5,511 nucleotides of DNA from JAPUDQ01 sp964552765 (GTDB taxonomy: Bacteria > Patescibacteriota > Saccharimonadia > Saccharimonadales > Saccharimonadaceae), in assembly GCA_964552765.1 (NCBI GenBank), contig CAZKIA010000032.1, forward strand, positions 1 through 5,511. The letters are read 5' to 3'. Shown piece after piece: positions 1 to 4,616 of this stretch. The notes below the pieces were generated by a model. It ran no database searches and was not told the origin of the DNA. It saw only the letters and a list, made by a program, of their open reading frames with translations. How positions within the stretch are numbered: position 1 is the stretch's first letter; each line of letters starts with the position of its first letter. The translations under genes and the position numbers were made by a program.

Positions 1-95
1 CGCCCACAAGACCCCTGAGGTCATACCCTCGAAATATTTGTGCATTTACCTGCATATTTTTCCTCCGTTTCACTATCTACCAGTCTAGCAGATCA

Positions 96-124
96 TTGAC
101 TTTTTATAGTGTTTATTCTAATAT
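96..124 (+). promoter_or_regulatory. sigma70-type promoter for the 174-879 gene pair
   Basis: A -35 element TTGACT (96-101) is followed by a 17-bp spacer and a -10 element TAATAT (119-124). The predicted transcript starts near 131, giving a leader of about 43 nt before the ATG at 174. Because the -35 sits on an in-frame TTG, that TTG cannot be the start codon of the downstream gene. Assignment rests on motif match and spacing only. Confidence 0.7.
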
Positions 125-157
125 ATCTATAAGTGTTCAGCACCTTTACACCACTCT

Positions 158-166
158 GAGGAGAGG
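158..166 (+). promoter_or_regulatory. Shine-Dalgarno site that fixes the start at 174
   Basis: GAGGAGAGG is a purine-rich match to the 16S rRNA tail and lies 7 nt before ATG 174. The frame is open upstream to the left edge of the window, so this site is the main reason to place the start at 174. Confidence 0.75.
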
Positions 167-173
167 AAGAGCG

Positions 174-569
174 ATGGGATATACCTTCATCGACCACCTT
201 CCTGACGATGCTCAGGGAAAACAGTGGTCAGTCTGGTGTCCATCTGAAGGATACCACGATCAAGAATTTCATATCTTAGCAGAGACTCAACAGTACCTGG
301 ATCTCGATCTCGTACTAGAAGAGAGCCTGTTCCAGGCAAAACTTCGTGTGTATCTGCAACCCTTTGAGCTCATCAACGACCTCAAGCGACCTGGACTGTA
401 TCGACTACTCGGTCTGACAGGAGAATTCCTGACGTACGACTATTTCCACACAGCATCGTACGTCAAACTACAAGGCTACGTCACTCTCGCCGCGTCAAAT
501 CCTGACACGGTAGCCGGGCAAGTCACCTTGACTCACTCGGATGCACCATCCCAATCCCTATCCGCATGA
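174..569 (+). CDS. hypothetical protein, 131 aa, first gene of a two-gene unit
   Basis: I do not recognise this protein. The start at 174 is chosen for its strong Shine-Dalgarno (158-166) and its position about 43 nt after a predicted transcription start. The frame stays open upstream to base 3, but that part covers the promoter and does not look coding. The product is soluble-looking, with no signal peptide or membrane segment. Visible landmarks are an aromatic N-terminal part with Trp18, Trp21 and Cys22, an acidic and leucine-rich stretch at about 41-52 (YLDLDLVLEE), and an aromatic patch at 88-96 (TYDYFHTAS). The last 20 residues are polar and probably disordered. The stop TGA (567-569) lies 13 nt before the next gene, which has its own ribosome binding site, so the two are very likely co-transcribed. 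Function unknown; an accessory or mobile-element origin is only a guess. Confidence 0.75.
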   Translation: MGYTFIDHLPDDAQGKQWSVWCPSEGYHDQEFHILAETQQYLDLDLVLEESLFQAKLRVYLQPFELINDLKRPGLYRLLGLTGEFLTYDYFHTASYVKLQGYVTLAASNPDTVAGQVTLTHSDAPSQSLSA

Positions 570-570
570 C

Positions 571-577
571 AAAGGAG
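571..577 (+). promoter_or_regulatory. Shine-Dalgarno site for the 98-aa gene
   Basis: AAAGGAG sits 5 nt before ATG 583, in the 13-nt gap after the upstream stop codon. It decides for 583 over the in-frame ATG at 541, which lies inside the upstream gene and has no such site. Confidence 0.75.
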
Positions 578-582
578 AATTC

Positions 583-879
583 ATGCCAAATGTTGGCGAC
601 GAAGCTTCGGTCTGGCAGCAGCGATATGAGTCCCAGCTGCTGACGAGACCAACTGAGGTCAAGCCCTACGATTGCTACGTCGGTGGCTTAGGCCATGTCG
701 TGATCGACGCAACCAGTCCGTCGACGTGCATCGAGCAACTCGAGACTCGGTACGGTGTGGGCAAGCCTGGTCGGGACGACTTTGCGTTTCGCATCCCTGC
801 CGCTCATCACAAGAGTGGTGACGCCTACCGCGGCAGTGACGAACTCATCGCTCAGCTCAAGCAGCACGCGGCAGACTGA
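583..879 (+). CDS. hypothetical protein, 98 aa, second gene of the unit
   Basis: This is a small soluble protein that I do not recognise. The start at 583 follows AAAGGAG with a 5-nt spacer; an in-frame ATG at 541 overlaps the preceding gene and lacks a ribosome binding site. The N-terminal third is polar. The middle has a glycine-containing hydrophobic segment, GGLGHVVIDA (34-43), which could be a strand-turn-strand. It is followed by an amphipathic stretch with Cys49, then a Gly/Arg-rich part with His74-His75 and a terminal helix rich in Gln, Lys and Ala. There is no signal peptide, membrane segment or recognisable catalytic motif. It follows the 131-aa gene by 13 nt and is followed within 8 nt by a GC-rich hairpin, so it is probably the last gene of a short operon. 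The two products may act together, but only proximity supports that. Confidence 0.72.
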   Translation: MPNVGDEASVWQQRYESQLLTRPTEVKPYDCYVGGLGHVVIDATSPSTCIEQLETRYGVGKPGRDDFAFRIPAAHHKSGDAYRGSDELIAQLKQHAAD

Positions 880-881
880 AC

Positions 882-931
882 ACGACGCCCCGGAAGGGCT
901 CCCTACACCAGGGAGTACCTCCGGGGCTCGT
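882..931 (+). terminator. GC-rich hairpin, probable terminator of the 174-879 unit
   Basis: GCCCCGGA (887-894) pairs exactly with TCCGGGGC (920-927), and an inner stem CTCCCT/AGGGAG closes on an ACACC loop. ACGA (882-885) and TCGT (928-931) extend the stem past one unpaired base. The downstream sequence is AT-rich (AATATTT, then CTTTTG) but lacks a clean T-run, so it may be a weak intrinsic terminator or an mRNA 3'-end stabiliser. Confidence 0.6.
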
Positions 932-962
932 TCAATATTTACCACTTTTGCTTTATAGGATA

Positions 963-991
963 TTGACATTATCGTATACATGTGTTATTAT
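963..991 (+). promoter_or_regulatory. strong promoter with extended -10 for the 206-aa gene
   Basis: A perfect -35 TTGACA (963-968), a 17-bp spacer and -10 TATTAT (986-991) are preceded by TG at 983-984, forming an extended -10. The predicted transcription start near 998 gives a leader of about 43 nt. It excludes in-frame starts at 948 and 990, which are upstream of, or inside, the promoter. Confidence 0.8.
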
Positions 992-1027
992 GATAAAAGT
1001 ACCTTCAAAACTCACCCACAACACCGC

Positions 1028-1034
1028 CAGGAGA
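1028..1034 (+). promoter_or_regulatory. Shine-Dalgarno site for the 206-aa gene
   Basis: CAGGAGA contains AGGAG (1029-1033), 7 nt before ATG 1041. It selects 1041 among several in-frame starts. The context GGAGACAATTCATG closely resembles the GGAGAATTCATG before the 98-aa gene. Confidence 0.75.
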
Positions 1035-1040
1035 CAATTC

Positions 1041-1661
1041 ATGTCCTCGCTCAACCCAGTACCCGCCGACAATCCCTTGTCGGATCAACAGAAGCACACC
1101 CTGCACGAGATGCAGTATCTCCTCAAAGCGATCGACTTCGTTCGGCAAGACCGTCTCGACAGGGAGATCGAGCGAATCAAGCGCACCTTTCCACAAAACG
1201 AATGGTGTCGCGAGATCACATCGCTCGGCAACGACATCAACTACTTCCTGGATAATTACGTGCAGTACTGGTGCGAACAACCAGAGCTCGAGTTCTTCCA
1301 GGACTACATCACCGACTTCGACAGCGTCATCGAGCGCATCGTCGACACTTGCATCGACATCGAGAGGCTACTCGTCCTGCAGCAGCTTCAGGCCGATCTC
1401 GACAGCAAGTGTCAAGACGGTGCATTTCGCAGAGGCGAACTCGTCACACTTGAAGCAAGCGTCGATCTCTCGCAGTGGTGGGCCATAGATGGCCACGACC
1501 ACGTCATGCACGTTCTGTCTACGTCAATCCTCCCCGGTTTGATCTGGCGTCCTGGCTACATGCCTCGATGCTTCGACAAGATCAACATCATCGGGGACGA
1601 GAGCTCCGACAAGCTCGAAATCTCAGTCGTCGTGGGTGATAAAATAAAGGTCACTGCATAA
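1041..1661 (+). CDS. hypothetical protein, 206 aa, mostly helical
   Basis: I do not recognise this protein. The start at 1041 has AGGAG 7 nt upstream and is the first start downstream of the predicted transcription start; the longer frame from 948 runs through the promoter. Residues about 15-125 look alpha-helical and highly charged, with possible amphipathic or coiled-coil segments (for example 36-50, rich in Arg, Asp and Glu, and 94-123, rich in Ile, Leu, Asp and Gln). The C-terminal part (about 130-206) looks more beta-like, with two adjacent tryptophans (146-147), a GHDHVMH segment (151-157) and alternating hydrophobics near the end. There are four cysteines (56, 78, 104, 124) in the helical part and one at 177. 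No signal peptide or membrane span is visible. It is transcribed alone, between its own promoter and an intrinsic terminator. Codons favour C in third position, unlike the next gene. Function unknown. Confidence 0.8.
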   Translation: MSSLNPVPADNPLSDQQKHTLHEMQYLLKAIDFVRQDRLDREIERIKRTFPQNEWCREITSLGNDINYFLDNYVQYWCEQPELEFFQDYITDFDSVIERIVDTCIDIERLLVLQQLQADLDSKCQDGAFRRGELVTLEASVDLSQWWAIDGHDHVMHVLSTSILPGLIWRPGYMPRCFDKINIIGDESSDKLEISVVVGDKIKVTA

Positions 1662-1678
1662 CCCCGTCGCCCACGGTC

Positions 1679-1722
1679 GAAACACCCCGTTTCCCGTAAG
1701 GGTGATGGGGTGTTTCATTTTT
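1679..1722 (+). terminator. intrinsic terminator after the 206-aa gene
   Basis: GAAACACCCC (1679-1688) pairs perfectly with GGGGTGTTTC (1707-1716). The enclosed loop has a further CCC/GGG pairing, and ATTTTT follows directly (1717-1722). It starts 17 nt after the stop codon, a textbook rho-independent layout. Confidence 0.9.
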
Positions 1723-1752
1723 GACCAGTCTATCGAAGCATGTTCAAGTATA

Positions 1753-1781
1753 TTGACATATCATAATGTTTGTGCTAATAT
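1753..1781 (+). promoter_or_regulatory. strong promoter with extended -10 for the acidic 93-aa gene
   Basis: A perfect -35 TTGACA (1753-1758), a 17-bp spacer and -10 TAATAT (1776-1781) carry TG at 1773-1774, giving an extended -10. Predicted start of transcription is near 1788, so the leader is about 21 nt and just accommodates the ribosome binding site. Confidence 0.8.
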
Positions 1782-1793
1782 TATGGTAGTACG

Positions 1794-1802
1794 AAAAGGA
1801 AA
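1794..1802 (+). promoter_or_regulatory. Shine-Dalgarno site for the 93-aa gene
   Basis: AAAAGGAAA, core AAGGA at 1796-1800, lies 8 nt before ATG 1809, in an A-rich context that should be unstructured. It supports this frame over an overlapping frame open from 1702, which has no ribosome binding site and begins in the preceding terminator. Confidence 0.65.
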
Positions 1803-1808
1803 CAAAAA

Positions 1809-2090
1809 ATGTCAACAACACCATCACCAGAATCAACACCTAGCAACCATGATATCGATGTCGAAATTGCACGAATTATGGGACAAAATGCTGCAACCGC
1901 AGCCATTCATAAACAGATCAGAGACGGAGAGATACATGGCACGCTTGATCATATCGATCCAACAGAATCCGCAAAGGCACCTCACTCAAAAAGCGTCGAG
2001 GAATTAGTGAATGATCTTGATAAGGATCTCGATCCTGATACGAGTGCAGACGAAGACTCAGACAAGATGTGGGCTGAATTTGAAAGATAA
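1809..2090 (+). CDS. hypothetical acidic protein, 93 aa
   Basis: This is an unrecognised small, strongly acidic protein: 22 Asp/Glu against 8 Lys/Arg by count, for a net charge near -14. The first 12 residues are Ser/Thr/Pro-rich and probably disordered. Residues about 15-42 could form a helix (IARIMGQNAATAAIHKQI, 20-37). The C-terminal third alternates Asp with hydrophobic or charged residues (LDKDLDPD, 70-77) and ends with a possible short helix containing Met87, Trp88 and Phe91. It has a dedicated promoter with extended -10, a Shine-Dalgarno sequence and a strong terminator, so it is very likely expressed. It is more AT-rich than the genes to its left. Candidate roles include an acidic DNA-mimic or partner-binding adaptor, but nothing here proves one, and the Asp pattern alone is not enough to call a metal-binding loop. 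Confidence 0.75.
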   Translation: MSTTPSPESTPSNHDIDVEIARIMGQNAATAAIHKQIRDGEIHGTLDHIDPTESAKAPHSKSVEELVNDLDKDLDPDTSADEDSDKMWAEFER

Positions 2091-2098
2091 CAAAAATG

Positions 2099-2141
2099 AG
2101 ATAAATAAATACTCCTCTTCTTGAGGAGTATTTATTTATCT
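2099..2141. terminator. bidirectional terminator, perfect 19-bp stem
   Basis: The arms 2099-2117 and 2123-2141 are exact reverse complements around a TTCTT loop. The inner 7 bp are GC-containing (ACTCCTC) and the outer 12 bp are AT-only apart from one pair, so each strand ends in a T-rich arm. It lies between two converging genes, 8 nt after one stop and 11 nt after the other. On the minus strand it is followed by CATTTTTG, so it should stop the phosphoribosyltransferase transcript especially well. Confidence 0.88.
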
Positions 2142-2152
2142 GTAGGTTACTG

Positions 2153-3193
2153 CTAACTTGCAGCAGGATGATGACGTTTTGATCGCTCGATTTTGTACTC
2201 AAGTGCCACATCATATAGTGACTCTTTCTTTGCTTCGGCATCTTTCCTTAGGGCGACATATTCATCAACACTGAGCCCATTTACGTCTTTAAGAATTATT
2301 TCAATTGCTTCAATCGAACGTCCACCACTAGGTATAACGGGCATAACGCCGTCTTCGACTTCATGAGCAAGTTGCGTCATCTCCTTGCGAAGCGTAATTC
2401 CCTTTTGATCAGGATGAGGAAAGCGCGTACTCAAAAACATAGCGCCACGACGCTGACGAGCGTTTATTGAATTTTCTGAAGCCTTAATATGACGGTCTGC
2501 TACTAGCCGCCCATGCTGATCGTAATCCGAATACCATACAGGCAGCTCGGCATTCATCCGTGCCCCACCTCGAGTCGTCTTATGTGCTATAGGCAGCCAA
2601 TAACGATCAGTTATATTTGCAGAAGGAAACGCTCTTGAAAACAGTCCGTGTGCAATCCTGAGTGTATCGCCTGATGTCATTACCTCATCAACTACCATCA
2701 CATTTTTATTATCCAAAAACGATTGATCTGGTGAGAGTCCGTCACTATTTTGTACTGCGAAAACAGAGCGTAGATCTTCAATAGCATGTGGATGAACGCG
2801 GCTGAGATCGATGCCGCCATCTTTATCTTCAGAACGACCAACGACTGGTCCCCATTGTTCTCGGTCAATATTTACATAACGGATATCAGGCATTTTGACA
2901 GGCTTGCCTTCATCATCAATGCCCAACATTGGCCACAACCCCTTCATAAGCCACGCAATAGGTCGGGCAGATTTGTCGAGGAATACAATATCATCAATCT
3001 TATCTTCGACAGCTTGCTGGATTAACGATTCAGTATAGGCAACATATTTCATCCGCAACTCAGGGCTATTGAGTTGGGCATACTCATATTGTCCTTTCAA
3101 AGTATCAGCAGGATCACGAGTCTCAAACAGCTCACCCTGAAAAACATGGGGTGCTTCACTTGGAGAGGGGGTATGAGATATTCGTGCGGTCAT
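2153..3193 (-). CDS. phosphoribosyltransferase-domain protein, 346 aa
   Basis: The key signature is VMVVDEVMTSGDT (165-177). This matches the PRPP-binding motif of type I phosphoribosyltransferases: a hydrophobic strand, two acidic residues that hold PRPP-Mg, then the TSG-T phosphate loop. A second notable block is FLDKSARPIAWLMKGLW (71-87), which probably forms a strand-loop-helix of the same fold. The family transfers bases, or releases them, using PRPP; which substrate is used here cannot be read from the sequence. At 346 aa it is well above the roughly 170-240 aa of simple salvage enzymes, with a polar N-terminal tail (1-30) and a charged, helical C-terminal extension (about 265-346). An in-frame TTG at 3214 lies upstream of the predicted transcription start, so I use ATG 3193, although no Shine-Dalgarno is visible. 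It starts 58 nt after murE, on the same strand, with its own promoter. It could be regulatory rather than catalytic. Confidence 0.82.
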   Translation of the reverse strand: MTARISHTPSPSEAPHVFQGELFETRDPADTLKGQYEYAQLNSPELRMKYVAYTESLIQQAVEDKIDDIVFLDKSARPIAWLMKGLWPMLGIDDEGKPVKMPDIRYVNIDREQWGPVVGRSEDKDGGIDLSRVHPHAIEDLRSVFAVQNSDGLSPDQSFLDNKNVMVVDEVMTSGDTLRIAHGLFSRAFPSANITDRYWLPIAHKTTRGGARMNAELPVWYSDYDQHGRLVADRHIKASENSINARQRRGAMFLSTRFPHPDQKGITLRKEMTQLAHEVEDGVMPVIPSGGRSIEAIEIILKDVNGLSVDEYVALRKDAEAKKESLYDVALEYKIERSKRHHPAAS

Positions 3194-3217
3194 TTGATAT
3201 TGTTTAATTATCAATTG

Positions 3218-3246
3218 ATTATAGCACTAATCTAAACTTTTGTCAA
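3218..3246 (-). promoter_or_regulatory. perfect-consensus promoter for the phosphoribosyltransferase gene
   Basis: On the minus strand TTGACA (3246-3241) is separated by exactly 17 bp from TATAAT (3223-3218), with TG one base before the -10 (extended form). All twelve consensus bases match. The -35 begins 5 nt past the murE stop. Transcription should start at about 3211-3212, leaving a leader of about 18 nt before ATG 3193. Confidence 0.88.
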
Positions 3247-3251
3247 TAAAA

Positions 3252-4547
3252 CTACGCCGTTTTGAAACTCTGCAACTCTCGCACCACATCACCGTCATTC
3301 CACGGCAATTTTTCACCACCGACGATGCGGTATTGCTCGTGACCCATACCCGTAATCAGCACCATGTCTCCTGTGCGGGCGATTTTCATGGCTTTGGCGA
3401 TTGCCTCGCGGCGATCGGCGATTTCTTCGAGCTTTGGTTCGCCGCCCGCGCCAACGATACCTTCACGGATCATATCGCGGATCGTTTGCGGGTCTTCGTT
3501 GTAGCTCTCCTCATCGGTGAGAATGATCCTATCAGCCAGTCGGGCGGCAATCTCGCCCATGATTGGACGTTTACTCTTGTCGCGGTCACCACAGGCGCCA
3601 AACACCAGGATGACTCGGTTTTTGACCATACTTTTGGCGGCCTCAAGTAATTTCTCAAGTGCATCAGGGGTGTGTGCATAATCCACAACAACATCATATG
3701 GCTTATCGATATCGATTCGCTCAAATCGACCCGGGATTGACTCCAGATTTGCGATGCCGTCCTGAATAGCTTCGAGCTTGATATACATCAGATAGGCCGC
3801 CATAGCCGCGGCCGTCGCGTTGTAGACGTTGTATTTGCCCGGAAGCGCCGTCCCGAGCTCAAGAGTGGTATGTTTGTCGATGAGTAGCTGCATCTCGGAG
3901 CCTTTTTTATACAGTTTTACCTGACGAATACGACAATCGGCCTCATCACTCGTACCATAGCTGATCTTGTGCTCACCTGCTTCAAACTGATTAAAATAGC
4001 TATACCATTCGTCATCGGCATTAAGCACCATGAAGCGTGGATTTTTGGCAAATAACTTGCCTTTTGCCGCCGCGTACGCCTCCATCGTCTTGTGATAATC
4101 CAGATGGTCCTGCGTCAGATTGGTCATGACGGCACATTCGATCGGGACGGTATCGAGCTTGTGCTGTTGGAGTGCATGAGAGGTAATCTCTAGTACAACG
4201 TAATCGACATCGGCTTTTTTTGCGTCTCGAAAAAAGCGTTGCATCTGACCGGTCAGCGCTACCGTCGCGTTGAGATCGTTGATGCGACGGTTGCCTGCTA
4301 TCTCGATCACCGCGGTCGTAAACATCGCTGTTGTCATACCGGCACTTTTAAGAATCTCGTTGAGATAATTGGCAGTCGTAGTCTTGCCATTTGTCCCTGT
4401 CACCGCAATCACCTTCAGATCACGCGCTGGATAGCCGTACCGCGCACTGACCGCATGAACGCGTGTCCGACGATACCCCTCCTCCAATAAACGCGTTGCC
4501 CCACTTGGTAGCAAGCCACGCACACCCCGTACGACTTTGTCTTTCAT
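3252..4547 (-). CDS. murE: UDP-N-acetylmuramyl-tripeptide synthetase (MurE-type Mur ligase)
   Basis: Mur ligases of the MurE type use ATP in the cytoplasm to join the third stem amino acid to UDP-MurNAc-dipeptide during peptidoglycan synthesis. The 431 residues show the motifs in order: P-loop GTNGKTTT (51-58), E120 with SHALQQH (123-129), NLTQDHLDYH (143-152), AAAKGKLF with Lys162 as the candidate carbamylated lysine, KYNVYNATAA (238-247), GRFER (273-277), DYAHTPDAL (289-297), GACGDRDKSKRP (317-328) and GMGHEQY (400-406). The P-loop comes some 60 residues earlier than in typical MurE, so the uridine-binding N-terminal domain is mostly missing. Where MurE usually has DNPR before SEDP, this protein has EESY before NEDP, so which amino acid it adds is uncertain. 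I use ATG 4547, not the in-frame GTG at 4598, because a TGGTAGAAT -10 element lies 7 nt upstream. It is divergent from tsaD and precedes the phosphoribosyltransferase gene with no terminator between. Another Mur-ligase-like role is possible. Confidence 0.9.
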   Translation of the reverse strand: MKDKVVRGVRGLLPSGATRLLEEGYRRTRVHAVSARYGYPARDLKVIAVTGTNGKTTTANYLNEILKSAGMTTAMFTTAVIEIAGNRRINDLNATVALTGQMQRFFRDAKKADVDYVVLEITSHALQQHKLDTVPIECAVMTNLTQDHLDYHKTMEAYAAAKGKLFAKNPRFMVLNADDEWYSYFNQFEAGEHKISYGTSDEADCRIRQVKLYKKGSEMQLLIDKHTTLELGTALPGKYNVYNATAAAMAAYLMYIKLEAIQDGIANLESIPGRFERIDIDKPYDVVVDYAHTPDALEKLLEAAKSMVKNRVILVFGACGDRDKSKRPIMGEIAARLADRIILTDEESYNEDPQTIRDMIREGIVGAGGEPKLEEIADRREAIAKAMKIARTGDMVLITGMGHEQYRIVGGEKLPWNDGDVVRELQSFKTA

Positions 4548-4554
4548 ATGACTT

Positions 4555-4563
4555 ATTCTACCA
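4555..4563 (-). promoter_or_regulatory. extended -10 promoter element for murE
   Basis: Read on the minus strand this is TGG followed by TAGAAT (one mismatch to TATAAT). It ends 7 nt before ATG 4547, so transcription should begin at or next to the start codon. The best-spaced -35 position (AGTAAA, 4583-4578) is poor and falls in the tandem repeat, so the extended -10 must carry recognition, possibly with an activator. Confidence 0.6.
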
Positions 4564-4588
4564 TTTACTATTTGCCATTTACTATTTA
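4561..4588. repeat. tandem 14-bp direct repeat between murE and tsaD
   Basis: CCATTTACTATTT occurs at 4561-4573 and again at 4575-4587, separated by one base, giving a 14-bp period with 13 identical positions. The second unit overlaps the predicted -35 positions of both divergent promoters. It could be a regulator binding site or replication slippage. Confidence 0.85.
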
Positions 4589-4600
4589 CCCCTCTCACTC

Positions 4601-4609
4601 TGTTATACT
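4601..4609 (+). promoter_or_regulatory. extended -10 promoter element for tsaD
   Basis: TGT precedes TATACT (4604-4609), one mismatch from consensus with the extended TG in place. Only 7 nt (TTTAAAA) separate it from ATG 4617, so the mRNA should start at the A of the start codon or one base before. No recognisable -35 occurs at 16-18 bp. Confidence 0.65.
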
Positions 4610-4616
4610 TTTAAAA

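Noticed and set aside
79..87. The 9-mer ACCAGTCTA, also at 1724-1732, upstream of two promoters
   Set aside because: It is short, at different distances from the -35 elements (8 and 20 nt), and missing from the middle promoter; probably chance.
2..88. Possible 3' end of an upstream gene (28 codons open to TAG at 86)
   Set aside because: It is too short and compositionally unconvincing, with no recognisable motif and no hairpin after it.
96..173. TTG start at 96 (or an even earlier start) for the 131-aa gene, whose frame is open to base 3
   Set aside because: The TTG is part of the -35 hexamer and lies upstream of the predicted transcript; ATG 174 has a strong Shine-Dalgarno. The extra sequence does not look coding.
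567..569. UGA recoding as glycine, as in some Candidate Phyla Radiation lineages
   Set aside because: TGA ends the 131-aa and 98-aa genes just before a ribosome binding site and a hairpin, and no in-frame TGA occurs in tsaD or murE.
688..981. Minus-strand open frame opposite the 98-aa gene
   Set aside because: It covers the hairpin at 882-931 and the promoter of the next gene, has no ribosome binding site, and is explained by the GC-rich gene on the plus strand.
948..1040. N-terminal extension of the 206-aa protein from 948 or 990
   Set aside because: These codons lie before or within the promoter elements at 963-991; ATG 1041 has AGGAG at the right distance.
1702..2007. Plus-strand frame overlapping the 93-aa gene
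   Set aside because: It begins inside the intrinsic terminator and crosses the promoter; the 1809 frame has the promoter, Shine-Dalgarno and stop-to-terminator spacing.
3240..3650. Plus-strand open frames inside murE and other antisense frames in murE and tsaD
   Set aside because: They are antisense shadows of strongly conserved coding sequence and lack start signals.
4561..4588. CRISPR-like direct repeat
   Set aside because: The units are adjacent with a single base between them, so there is no spacer, and they are only 13 nt long.
4548..4598. GTG start at 4598 adding 17 residues to MurE
   Set aside because: It reads through the tandem repeat and the -10 element at 4555-4563, and the extra residues do not resemble Mur ligase sequence.
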